Position numbers and translations under genes: made by a program | In this document: piece after piece, positions 45,776 through 53,571 of the stretch | Layout of the letters: every line of letters starts with the position of its first letter | Position numbering within the stretch: the stretch's first letter is position 1 | Notes under the pieces: generated by a model | Seen by the model: the letters and a program-made list of their open reading frames with translations, nothing else | Told to the model about the DNA's origin: nothing | Databases searched by the model: none | NCBI RefSeq assembly: GCF_000369525.1 | Contig: NZ_KB850072.1 | Location: forward strand, 2,537,387-2,601,386 | DNA from: Acinetobacter higginsii | GTDB taxonomy: Bacteria > Pseudomonadota > Gammaproteobacteria > Pseudomonadales > Moraxellaceae | Reading direction: 5' to 3' | DNA length: 64,000 nt

Positions 45776-46418
45776 CTAACTTAATTTCTCTTTCTCTAAT
45801 TTTTTCTGTTTCAGATACTCAACATGTTGACGATCTATTTTCCACGATTGTTCCAATACTTCTTTTTCAATACGATAGCGAATTCTTTTCTGTTTCATGG
45901 GGCTAATCACCTCCTCATTGAAACTTTTCACATATTTCAGCCAAGCCTTACCTCGAAACACATTTTCAGGCATTTCTGTTTTAAATTCACTGCGAGGCGT
46001 AAAAACAATAACCGAGTGCAAATATTGTGGATCTAACACGTCATTTAGAACCATCTCTAGCACTTTGCTATGTTTGTAATTCTGATGTAAAGGATTTTGA
46101 AATTTATAGCTTTTCTTATAGATCTTTTGCGTCCATTGTTTTTGTCGAACATCACCAAAAATCCACCCCGTATAGTTCTTCGTTTCTATAATAAAAACCC
46201 CATAAGGACTTATTAAAATATGATCAATTTGAGTTGTGCCTTGCTCGCCATCAGGCGATTGTCACGTTGTTTAATAACATGTACTCCTCTCCTAATCCCT
46301 TTTTTACATGAGCCGAAACCATCAACTCCCCTATTCTTCCTTTAAAATATGGTGAGTTCAAATAAGTGATAATAGAAAGAATAATAATGAAAAACATAAA
46401 ATATAAAAGCATATTCAT
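45776..46418 (-). pseudogene. NERD-domain (nuclease-related) membrane protein, frameshifted
   Basis: Two overlapping frames together make one NERD protein. Frame 1 starts at an ATG at 46418, ten bases after a GGGG, encodes a membrane helix (LLYFMFFIIILSIITYL) then KGLGEEYMLLNNVTIA and meets a TGA at about 46255. The next frame carries on with SPDGEQGTTQIDHILISPYG, VFIIETKNYTGWIFGDVRQ and runs to 45776. The junction needs one base removed or two added. NERD domains are predicted nucleases on DNA-linked proteins. It is either an inactivated gene or a sequencing error. 214 codons in total. Confidence 0.75.
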
Positions 46419-46495
46419 TCCCCAGTAATTTTAAATTTAATTTATTAAGAACAAAAAAGATCTAAAATTTTAAAATATATTTTATTAATATTCAC

Positions 46496-46969
46496 TTAAT
46501 TATTTATATTTTTATATTCATTATAAATTAGAATCAAACCACCCATAAGGATAAAAAACAGACCTAACAGCTTTAATCCATCTATTTTTCTAATTTGCAT
46601 TCCTAGAAATCCAGTACTATCAATAATCGTTGCAAAGAGCATTTGTCCTAAGAAAACCCATAACAATGTATTTGTTGCTCCTATTTGAGGAGCTGCAAGA
46701 AACATACAAAGAATATAAAGAGAGCCAAGAAAACCTGGAAACCACATCCACCATGAGGTTTGTTGGTATAACGGAGGTTTAATAGTCCCATCAACGATTA
46801 ATGCAATAATTAGTGATGCAATTGCTCCACCAATATAAAGCACAAAAGTTGATTGAATTTGAGAAGCACCACTTGTATTTCTAAAAGTATTTACCATTGC
46901 GAGCTGTAATGGAACGATCAAACCTCCCAATATGCTAATAAAGACATAACTAAGGTTTTGCATGGTCAT
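46496..46969 (-). CDS. DMT-superfamily permease (DUF606/YdcZ-like)
   Basis: 157 residues with five hydrophobic helices: about residues 5-25, 38-58, 73-92, 98-118 and 130-150. The first helix (ISILGGLIVPLQLAMVN) and the conserved PQIGATNTLLWVFLGQM are typical of the DUF606 half-transporters of the drug/metabolite superfamily. These proteins contain five helices and probably work as dimers. The protein begins MTM, so the start could be two codons later. AGAGAAA precedes it. Substrate unknown. It is AT-rich and lies in the accessory stretch between the broken NERD gene and the T6SS island. Confidence 0.8.
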   Translation of the reverse strand: MTMQNLSYVFISILGGLIVPLQLAMVNTFRNTSGASQIQSTFVLYIGGAIASLIIALIVDGTIKPPLYQQTSWWMWFPGFLGSLYILCMFLAAPQIGATNTLLWVFLGQMLFATIIDSTGFLGMQIRKIDGLKLLGLFFILMGGLILIYNEYKNINN

Positions 46970-47167
46970 TTTCTCTTTTTTATTTTGATTTAATCATATC
47001 GCAAATACCCAGCTTAACTCACCATTTTAGCCACTTCCTATTAACTCATCAGGACAATGTTTGCATTCCACTTTACTTTGAATAGCCAAACCAAGTAAAG
47101 AAACCATTTATTCGTTTTATTAAAACAAATTTTTCAAATAACTGAATATTATTTACTGGATAAAATA

Positions 47168-47694
47168 ATGAAGGCACTCATCACCAAAGGTTGTCATACA
47201 GACCACGGTGGCATAGTACAAGAGGCAGATCACATCTCATTGAAGGGATTCCAGCACATGTAGAAGGAATGAAGCACTATTGCCCCAAATACCAAGTGAT
47301 GGCTACAGCTCAATCCTCAGGCAAAGGCTTTTTAATGGCAGGCACTAGAACAATTATTATGGCAGGTGACAAAGCCACTTGCGGTGCAACTTTTTTCCCG
47401 AATCAAAGCCTTGTGGTGAGAGATAACGGAATCGGTGCAGGCGCGAATAATTCATCCGCTGTTAGCAACTTCCTCAATACCATCAGCCCTCAAGTTTTCG
47501 ATGAGCAAGTGGCAGCTGAGTTTAGTTTTGCCGAAGGTATGCCCTACTTGATTGAAACAGCTGACGGTAAAATCTTTCAAGGCACAATTGGCGCTGATGG
47601 GAAACTGCCACGGATTGAAACAGAGGGACATGCTTCTTATAAGCTCTATTTAGGTGAAGAAGCACTCACCAAGCGTGGTGGCGATGCCAGTTAA
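47168..47694 (+). pseudogene. PAAR-domain T6SS spike protein, frameshifted
   Basis: The PAAR reading starts at ATG 47168 (MKALITKGCHTDHGGIVQEAD), then reaches a stop at 47261-47263. The correct continuation, LIEGIPAHVEGMKHYCP ... AGDKATCGATFFPNQS, lies in another frame to the stop at 47694, so one base is missing near 47230-47240. PAAR proteins cap the VgrG spike and carry effectors, and the Tae4-type amidase follows with an 11-base overlap. It may be a real loss of function, a recoding site or a sequencing error. The C-terminal ~70 residues form a short extension that could hold the cargo. Confidence 0.75.
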
Positions 47695-48319
47695 TCAATC
47701 GGGAACAGTTAAAACAAATCCCAAACGAGGCTCTGTTGCGGCTTGTAGTATGGTGGGAATCGTTCCAATTACCTTTAAAGAGTTATGGGATAATTACTAT
47801 AGTGACAAAACTCCACCTTATAACATTAATGGACAAGCCCCGAAAGGGTTTGAAAATCAATGTGCAATTCGAATGAGCGTGACTTTGCATAAAGTAGGTG
47901 TAAAGATGACTACTTTTTCTCAGAACAATCTTAAACCTGAAGGGAAAGCGCCTACACTTGGTCGTATTGTATTAAACAATAAAGCGGCAGCAACAAGAGC
48001 AAATGAAATGGCGACCTGGCTTCAAACAAGACCTGTTTGTGGTATTGGCCCTGCAATCGTCATAACAGGGAGAGATTGGCAATCAAAAATCAAAGGTAAA
48101 ACAGGAATTATATTTTTCGGAGAGTATTGGGAACGCGATGATGAAAGTGCAGATGCAGCGAGCGGTGGACATATCGATTTATGGAATAAATCAAAATTAA
48201 CAGATAATTGGACAGTTTTTTGGCGCTTCACTATCGGTATTAGCAGGATGAGCCTTGGCCCATATAGCTATGCAGATTATGGAAAGGCTAAACGTATATT
48301 ATTCTTTGAGGTCAAATGA
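47684..48319 (+). CDS. Type VI secretion amidase effector, Tae4-like
   Basis: Predicted peptidoglycan amidase delivered by T6SS. Counted from the ATG at 47684 (211 residues), the Tae4-type catalytic pair is C60 in ENQCAIRMS and H163 in GGHIDLWN, with D165 beside it. KELWDNYYS and the C-terminal YADYGKAKRILFFEVK also fit the family. An in-frame GTG at 47654 would add ten residues inside the PAAR gene. The gene overlaps the PAAR frame by 11 bases and the membrane protein by four, forming a PAAR-effector-immunity module. Confidence 0.82.
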   Translation: MPVNQSGTVKTNPKRGSVAACSMVGIVPITFKELWDNYYSDKTPPYNINGQAPKGFENQCAIRMSVTLHKVGVKMTTFSQNNLKPEGKAPTLGRIVLNNKAAATRANEMATWLQTRPVCGIGPAIVITGRDWQSKIKGKTGIIFFGEYWERDDESADAASGGHIDLWNKSKLTDNWTVFWRFTIGISRMSLGPYSYADYGKAKRILFFEVK

Positions 48320-48630
48320 TAAAAAAAATTCTATACCCAATTGTAGGGGTAATATTTATTTTAGCAATTATGCAGTTTTCATATGATCCATTTATTTTTT
48401 TTACAGGAAAAATCCCCTGCAAAGAAGGATGCAGTACCGAGTTTATTTCCATACTCAAATATTGGTTTTGGGGAATAATACTTATGACAATTGCATTAAG
48501 TTATTGCTACGCGATTCAAAAAATAAAAAAAATAATTCTATTTTTCTATTTCAGTTTATTTTTCCTTACACATATATTTTTAATGTGGTACGCCTCGACC
48601 TATGGCTACGGACTCAATTTGAGCTATTAA
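48316..48630 (+). CDS. Small membrane protein, putative immunity to the Tae4-like effector
   Basis: 104 residues with three or four membrane helices (about residues 4-22, 44-66 and 72-95) and two Cys in a short external loop (KIPCKEGCSTEF). The start overlaps the effector stop by four bases (ATGA), implying coupled translation. In T6SS modules this position is that of the immunity gene. Known Tai4 proteins are small periplasmic proteins rather than multi-pass membrane proteins, so this partner is unusual. The immunity role is inferred from position only. Confidence 0.65.
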   Translation: MIKKILYPIVGVIFILAIMQFSYDPFIFFTGKIPCKEGCSTEFISILKYWFWGIILMTIALSYCYAIQKIKKIILFFYFSLFFLTHIFLMWYASTYGYGLNLSY

Positions 48631-48649
48631 CTTCAAAAAATCCAGACGT

Positions 48650-48672
48650 AAAAAAACCGCTAACTTAGCGGT
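48650..48672 (-). terminator. Terminator of the tRNA operon
   Basis: On the minus strand ACCGCTAA pairs with TTAGCGGT (arms 48656-48663 and 48665-48672; the innermost pairs must open to form a loop) and is followed by a run of T. It lies 25 bases after the last tRNA. Confidence 0.8.
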
Positions 48673-48696
48673 ATTTTATCTCATCTTTTAAGATGA

Positions 48697-48773
48697 TGGT
48701 CGGAGCAGTAGGATTCGAACCTACGACCCCCTGGTCCCAAACCAGGTGCACTACCAGGCTGTGCTATGCTCCG
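48697..48773 (-). tRNA. tRNA-Pro(UGG), copy 2
   Basis: 77 bases with encoded CCA. The acceptor stem is CGGAGCA/TGCTCCG, the anticodon loop TTTGGGA gives UGG, and the T loop is GGTTCGAATCC. The sequence is identical to the copy at 49035-49111. Last gene of the tRNA operon. Confidence 0.97.
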
Positions 48774-48777
48774 AAAT

Positions 48778-48854
48778 TGGGGTGAATGACGGGATTCGAA
48801 CCCGCGACAACTGGAATCACAATCCAGGGCTCTACCAACTGAGCTACATCCACC
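48778..48854 (-). tRNA. tRNA-His(GUG)
   Basis: 77 bases including an encoded G at position -1 (48854) and CCA. The acceptor is GTGGATG/CATTCAC with the discriminator C typical of tRNA-His. The anticodon loop TTGTGAT gives GUG. Confidence 0.97.
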
Positions 48855-48889
48855 ATCAAAACTTTGATTCTATATACCAAGCTGCCAAA

Positions 48890-48966
48890 TGGCGCGCCTG
48901 ACAGGATTCGAACCTGTGACCATCCGCTTAGAAGGCGGATGCTCTATCCAACTGAGCTACAGGCGC
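48890..48966 (-). tRNA. tRNA-Arg(UCU)
   Basis: 77 bases with encoded CCA. The acceptor is GCGCCTG/CAGGCGC and the anticodon loop CTTCTAA gives UCU, which reads AGA/AGG codons. Confidence 0.97.
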
Positions 48967-49034
48967 ATAACGATGATAATACTATCACGATACTTCGCCG
49001 ATATTTAAAACTATGTTTTTCAACATATTCTAAA

Positions 49035-49111
49035 TGGTCGGAGCAGTAGGATTCGAACCTACGACCCCCTGGTCCCAAACCAGGTGCACTACCAGGCTGT
49101 GCTATGCTCCG
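49035..49111 (-). tRNA. tRNA-Pro(UGG), copy 1
   Basis: 77 bases, identical to the gene at 48697-48773. Nearest to the promoter; first of the Pro-Arg-His-Pro operon. Confidence 0.97.
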
Positions 49112-49159
49112 ATTTCTTTTCAGCTTTTAGTGTATCGCACATCGTGCGGTACGGTGTGC

Positions 49160-49188
49160 ATTCTAGGCGCGACGCCTTAGAACGTCAA
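49160..49188 (-). promoter_or_regulatory. tRNA operon promoter
   Basis: On the minus strand TTGACG (49188-49183), 17 bases, TAGAAT (49165-49160), then a GC-rich discriminator (GCACACCG). The discriminator is typical of stable-RNA promoters under stringent control. It lies about 50 bases before the first tRNA. Confidence 0.8.
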
Positions 49189-49254
49189 CACCTATTTTCC
49201 AAAAAACTAATAAATCCTTATCAAATGTATATTTAACAAGCATTTTCAGACATT

Positions 49255-50319
49255 TTAGCGTTTCAAAGAAGCACTAAAGTTCAACATTCGATCTAAGGGT
49301 AATTTCGCACGTTCAGCTAGGGCTGGATCAACGTGTATTTCTTGATCAGCATGCTGTAATACATGCAAAATACCATCCAATTCGTTCATTGCCATCCACG
49401 GGCAATGTGCACATGAACGACACGTTGCACCCTCACCTGCAGTTGGTGCTTCAAATAATTCTTTATCTGGTGCGGCTTGCTGCATTTTATAGAAAATGCC
49501 GCGATCTGTTGCCACGATCATTTGTTTATGCGGCAAGGTCTGTGCTGCTTTAATCAATTGCGAGGTACTTCCCACCGCATCAGCAATATCTACCACCGAT
49601 TCAGGTGACTCAGGGTGAACCAATACTGCAGCATCTGGATAGAGTGCTTTCATTTGCGCAATACCACGCGCACGGAACTCTTCATGCACGATACATGCAC
49701 CATCCCACAACAACATTTCAGCGCCAGTTTTCTTTTGAATATAGCGACCTAAATGCTGGTCAGGTGCCCAAATAATTTTTTCACCCAAACTGTCCAAGTG
49801 CTCAATGATCTCTACCGCACAACTTGAAGTCACCACCCAATCGGCACGTGCTTTCACAGCCGCCGAGGTGTTGGCATAGACCACCACGGTATGATCAGGG
49901 TGCTGATCACAGAATGCAGTGAACTCATCGACAGGACAGCCCAAATCGAGTGAACAGGTTGCTTCTAGGGTTGGCATCAACACGGTTTTTTCAGGGGATA
50001 AGATTTTTGAAGTTTCGCCCATAAACTTCACGCCTGCCACCACAAGCGTTGTTGCAGGATGATCACGACCAAAACGCGCCATTTCCAATGAATCAGAAAC
50101 ACAGCCACCTGTCAGTTCGGCAAGCTCTTGCACTTCCGGATCACAGTAATAGTGAGCCACAAGCACTGCATTGCGTTTTTTCAACTCTGCTGCAATTTGG
50201 GCAAACTTTTCTTGTTTCACTTCTGGGCTAAGGCTATTGTCCTTTGGCTCGCCCAAACGATCTAAATGCGCCTGCACAATATTTTTGGCTTCGTTCGCAA
50301 TTAAATTCGCATCATTCAT
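49255..50319 (-). CDS. nadA: Quinolinate synthase
   Basis: 4Fe-4S enzyme that condenses iminoaspartate with dihydroxyacetone phosphate to quinolinate in de novo NAD synthesis. 354 residues. The family start VLVAHYYCDPEVQELAELTGG is near residue 55. Likely cluster ligands lie in EATCSLDLGCPVDEF, in VVTSSCAVEIIEHL and in the C-terminal CRSCAHCPWMAMNEL. GVKFMGETSKILSP and HPESPESVVD are also conserved. Single-gene unit. Together with nadV in this window the organism has two routes to NAD precursors. Confidence 0.96.
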   Translation of the reverse strand: MNDANLIANEAKNIVQAHLDRLGEPKDNSLSPEVKQEKFAQIAAELKKRNAVLVAHYYCDPEVQELAELTGGCVSDSLEMARFGRDHPATTLVVAGVKFMGETSKILSPEKTVLMPTLEATCSLDLGCPVDEFTAFCDQHPDHTVVVYANTSAAVKARADWVVTSSCAVEIIEHLDSLGEKIIWAPDQHLGRYIQKKTGAEMLLWDGACIVHEEFRARGIAQMKALYPDAAVLVHPESPESVVDIADAVGSTSQLIKAAQTLPHKQMIVATDRGIFYKMQQAAPDKELFEAPTAGEGATCRSCAHCPWMAMNELDGILHVLQHADQEIHVDPALAERAKLPLDRMLNFSASLKR

Positions 50320-50423
50320 AAAACGTCTTCTCTATCCTGCGTGCTTGCATCACTGCAAACTTTTAACGTGGGTAATGGCGTGATCATTTGGGAAAAATCA
50401 CCTCATCCACAAACTAGCTTATA

Positions 50424-50449
50424 AAAAAAGCCCCACTGTGGAGGCTTTA
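50424..50449 (-). terminator. Terminator of argJ
   Basis: On the minus strand AAAGCCTCCAC pairs with GTGGGGCTTT and is followed by a long U-tract. It is located 14 bases beyond the argJ stop. Confidence 0.85.
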
Positions 50450-50462
50450 TTATAACGCAAAT

Positions 50463-51683
50463 TTATGAGCGATAATCGGCATTAATTTTGACATAGTCGT
50501 AAGAAAAGTCACAGGTATAAACCGTATCTTTTGCTGTACCACGACCAAGGTCAATACGAATGCTAATTTCTTTCTCAGCCATGACGGCTGCGCCGGCTTC
50601 TTCGGTATAGTCAGGGTTTGCACCACCATCCAAGCAGATTTGTACATCACCAAGCCAAACTTGAACTTTGCTACTGTCTAGGTTTGGCACACCCGCCTTA
50701 CCAATCGCCATCACAATACGACCCCAGTTTGGATCTGAGGCAAATAAAGCCGTTTTAATTAACGGTGACTCAGCAACGCTATAGGCCACATCACAACATT
50801 CTTGGGTATTGGCTCCGCCTTCCACCTGAACGGTAATGAACTTGGTCGCGCCTTCACCATCACGCACAATCAATTGCGCCAAACGATTCATAATACGTGC
50901 AAGCACATCAAGCACTTGTTGATAACGTGCATCATCTTGGCTCTGAATTTCAGCACCACCAGCTAGACCCGTTGCGACAAAGATACAAGAGTCATTGGTC
51001 GAGGTATCACCATCAATGGTAATGCGGTTAAAAGAATGCTCAACCGTAGTTTGCAATAAACGCTGTACCAATTCAGCACTAATCGGGGCATCGGTTGCAA
51101 CGAAGCTGAGCATGGTCGCCATATTCGGACGAATCATGCCAGCGCCTTTGCTGATTCCCGTCATGGTATAAGTCACACCATCCAGCTCAAACTGTTCAGA
51201 TGCACCTTTTGGTGTGGTATCTGTGGTCATGATGCCTGATGCCGCGTCCGCCCAACGATCTGCATTTAAATCATTTAATGCAGGTTGAATGCCTTGTACT
51301 AAACGTTCAATCGGGAGTTGCTCACCAATCACACCAGTTGAAAACGGTAAAATCTGATTGGCTTGAACCCCGGTTAACTCAGCTAATTTGGCACAAGTCG
51401 CTTCTGCATTTTTATAACCAACTGTTCCTGTTGCAGCATTGGCATTGCCCGTATTGATAATCAAGTAACGTGGGGTATTTTCTGTTAAATGCTTTTTACT
51501 CAATTGAACAGGCGCAGCTGCAAAAGCGCTTTGGGTAAATACCCCTGCAACATTTGAGCCTTCGGCAAATTCAAAAATGACTAAATCTCGTCGATTTGGA
51601 TAACGTACATACGCCTCAGTTGAGCCAATTTTTACACCCTGCACCACATGCATAAGTGGCATTGTTACGTCACCAACAGCCAT
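50463..51683 (-). CDS. argJ: Glutamate N-acetyltransferase / amino-acid acetyltransferase
   Basis: Bifunctional arginine-biosynthesis enzyme that recycles acetyl groups from N-acetylornithine to glutamate. The precursor self-cleaves before the Thr in GAGMIRPNMATMLSFVATD to give alpha and beta chains. Other family sequences are NTGNANAATG, ITIDGDTSTNDS and SDPNWGRIVMAIGKAG. Started at the ATG at 51683 it has 406 residues, the normal length; the open frame extends 25 codons further but is not family-like. GGAAG lies 11 bases upstream of that ATG. Confidence 0.95.
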   Translation of the reverse strand: MAVGDVTMPLMHVVQGVKIGSTEAYVRYPNRRDLVIFEFAEGSNVAGVFTQSAFAAAPVQLSKKHLTENTPRYLIINTGNANAATGTVGYKNAEATCAKLAELTGVQANQILPFSTGVIGEQLPIERLVQGIQPALNDLNADRWADAASGIMTTDTTPKGASEQFELDGVTYTMTGISKGAGMIRPNMATMLSFVATDAPISAELVQRLLQTTVEHSFNRITIDGDTSTNDSCIFVATGLAGGAEIQSQDDARYQQVLDVLARIMNRLAQLIVRDGEGATKFITVQVEGGANTQECCDVAYSVAESPLIKTALFASDPNWGRIVMAIGKAGVPNLDSSKVQVWLGDVQICLDGGANPDYTEEAGAAVMAEKEISIRIDLGRGTAKDTVYTCDFSYDYVKINADYRS

Positions 51684-52032
51684 TTTTAAACTTCCATTCA
51701 ATTTGTTATGAAAAAGAAAATGAATACATACCCTATATATGAGACTCGGAAAGGTCATCTACAACCTGCGTGGTATTTGTAATATCCCGTTTCTGCGATA
51801 GATAAAACAAATGCAACAAGTGAACAGGTTTTGTAGATGACAATGCCTTTGGTTACTTTGGGCGAAACCAAAGTAACTCGAACCGAAGGTTATTCCTAAT
51901 ATTGAATTACACTAAGCAAGACACCGCCTCGCTAATAACTGAGTTACGGTTCAAGTCATAAAATATGTCGATTCATATCTGTTAAGTAGCTTATTCCAAA
52001 AAGAAATGAAAATCGAGTATTAACACTACAGA
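51684..52032. other. Intergenic region with hairpin repeat
   Basis: 349 bases without a gene. A hairpin with ten-base perfect arms, GTTACTTTGG and CCAAAGTAAC (51852-51861 and 51868-51877), lies in the middle and is flanked by short echoes of the same words (TTTGG, CGAACCGAAGG). It looks like a dispersed intergenic repeat rather than a terminator because no U-run follows. It should also contain the argJ promoter near 51750-51830; boxes unclear. Confidence 0.45.
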
Positions 52033-52521
52033 TTATGGAATTTGGCTTTGCTCTAAACTGAGTAAAATCTGCTTCTTATCCAAACCACCTGCAAAACCCA
52101 CCAAAGCCCCACTCGAACCAATCACCCGATGACACGGCGCAATAATTGAAATCGGGTTTTTCCCATTGGCTGCTCCAACAGCACGAACCGCTTTTTCATT
52201 GCCCAACTGAATAGCAATGTCTTTATAACTGCGTGTTTCCCCATAAGGAATACTCAATAAAGCCTGCCAGACTTGTTGCTGAAATGCAGTGCCTTGAAAA
52301 TCAAGTGGTAAATCAAACTGCTGACGTTGTCCTGCAAAATATTGTTCTAATTGTTGTTTGACGCGATGCAGCATTGGATGCTGGCGATCTTCAATCAGCT
52401 CAGAAAGCCGCACCCGTTTATGGTCTTCATTGTCCCACATCACGGCGACCAGCGCCTGATCATGAGCAACCAGCTTTAATGCACCCACAGGAGAATCCAT
52501 GTACATATACACCAGTTGCAT
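52033..52521 (-). CDS. ogt: Methylated-DNA--protein-cysteine methyltransferase
   Basis: Suicide repair enzyme that removes alkyl groups from O6-alkylguanine. The active-site motif PCHRV lies near residue 134, preceded by the DNA-binding helix region SYKDIAIQLGNEKAVRAVGAANGKN. The ATG at 52521 is favoured because GAGGAGA lies seven bases upstream; an ATG at 52539 overlaps the gdx stop (TAATG). 162 residues, normal for Ogt. It is in an operon behind the guanidinium exporter, which seems unrelated in function. Confidence 0.92.
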   Translation of the reverse strand: MQLVYMYMDSPVGALKLVAHDQALVAVMWDNEDHKRVRLSELIEDRQHPMLHRVKQQLEQYFAGQRQQFDLPLDFQGTAFQQQVWQALLSIPYGETRSYKDIAIQLGNEKAVRAVGAANGKNPISIIAPCHRVIGSSGALVGFAGGLDKKQILLSLEQSQIP

Positions 52522-52538
52522 CACGCTCTCCTCAATCA

Positions 52539-52856
52539 TTAATTTGATGATAACTTCATCAATACAAGACCTGAAACAATTAATACCGCTGCGATCATGC
52601 GCATAGCCGTCATCGGTTCATTCAAGATCAAAATGCCGACAACAAATGATCCTATTGCCCCGATTCCCGTCCAGATGGTATAGGCCGTTCCAAGTGGTAA
52701 AGTCCGCATCGACATCGAAAGTAATACCACACTTAAAATCATGAAAACAATGGTCACGATACTTGGCGTTAACTTGGTAAATCCTTCAGACATTTTCATG
52801 GAATATGCCCAAATAACTTCAAAAATACCTGCCAAAATTAAAATTGCCCATGCCAT
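52539..52856 (-). CDS. gdx: Guanidinium exporter, SMR family
   Basis: A 105-residue four-helix small multidrug resistance protein of the SugE/Gdx subgroup. The membrane glutamate is E13 in LAGIFEVIWAYSMK, and TLPLGTAYTIWTGIGAIG is diagnostic for guanidinium exporters as opposed to EmrE. The ATG at 52856 is chosen because it gives the exact family length; the frame is open for 35 more codons, but that part is the riboswitch RNA. The two guanidine-II hairpins directly upstream strongly support guanidinium as the substrate. Confidence 0.93.
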   Translation of the reverse strand: MAWAILILAGIFEVIWAYSMKMSEGFTKLTPSIVTIVFMILSVVLLSMSMRTLPLGTAYTIWTGIGAIGSFVVGILILNEPMTAMRMIAAVLIVSGLVLMKLSSN

Positions 52857-52881
52857 TTTATTACGCTCAACTTTATCGAGT

Positions 52882-52926
52882 GTCGGGTCGTCCCAACGTG
52901 ATTCTTTCGAGGGAGGTCGTCCTCCT
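52882..52926 (-). ncRNA. Guanidine-II (mini-ykkC) riboswitch
   Basis: On the minus strand two hairpins with the identical ACGA loop: GGAGG-ACGA-CCTCC (52925-52912) and GTTGGG-ACGA-CCCGAC (52897-52882), 14 bases apart. Two stems with ACGR loops are the defining feature of the guanidine-II class. It ends 26 bases before the gdx ATG, so guanidine binding probably opens the ribosome site. Confidence 0.9.
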
Positions 52927-53024
52927 AGGTGCAGCAGTGTACTGTAAAACATGAAAATCATGTGATTTGTTATGTATCTAAAACCACTAAGACATTGAAA
53001 AGATAAGCATTCTATTCAAATGCA

Positions 53025-53570
53025 TTACTGCCAAATAATCTGATCGACCCGCATCAACTCACATGCACCATTACCCGTATCCTCTCGAGATAAAGAACTC
53101 TTCCAACGCCAACCATCTTTGGCCTGAATCTCAATCAGTGAGCCTTTTAAATACACCAAATCATCTTGTTTAATTTTTTTCATTTGTGCTGCAATTGTGG
53201 CATTGGCGGCGACCAGATGCATATTGGCACTATGTGTTGCAATCTGCCGTAGAGGAATGGGTGGCTCATGATCGACAGACCAACGATACCAGCGGTTACT
53301 TTGGGAAATATCAAGCTGTTTGTAGACCTGAGGATTGGCCATTTCTCCCCAACCTACGGCAATATCCATAGGAGAAAACTCAGCTTCACGCCCTAAGTGA
53401 TAATCTGCTCTCGACAGTACACGAAATGAGCCTTCATAATTTTCTAAGGCCACAACTTGTACCCCTTGCTGAGTCGTAATCTGACTGATATCAGGTGTAG
53501 GCTTAATCCATTTTGTCCACAGCATCCAACCGAGTGCAATCACCAGCAAGCCATACATCCATCTCGGCAT
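53025..53570 (-). CDS. Conserved hypothetical protein with N-terminal membrane anchor
   Basis: 181 residues, family not recognised. An N-terminal hydrophobic helix (about residues 4-20) is followed by a soluble, probably periplasmic domain with motifs GRVLSRADYHLGREAEFSPMDIAVGWG-like (SFRVLSRADY, FSPMDIAVGWGEM) and LVYLKGSLIEIQAKDGWRW. These look like a small beta domain. It starts one base after the stop of the gene upstream, so the two are translationally coupled and likely act together. Function unknown. Confidence 0.75.
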   Translation of the reverse strand: MPRWMYGLLVIALGWMLWTKWIKPTPDISQITTQQGVQVVALENYEGSFRVLSRADYHLGREAEFSPMDIAVGWGEMANPQVYKQLDISQSNRWYRWSVDHEPPIPLRQIATHSANMHLVAANATIAAQMKKIKQDDLVYLKGSLIEIQAKDGWRWKSSLSREDTGNGACELMRVDQIIWQ

Positions 53571-53571
53571 G

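Noticed and set aside
48864..49049. 61-residue frame across tRNA-Arg
   Set aside because: It overlaps tRNA genes; the sequence is fully explained by the tRNA operon.
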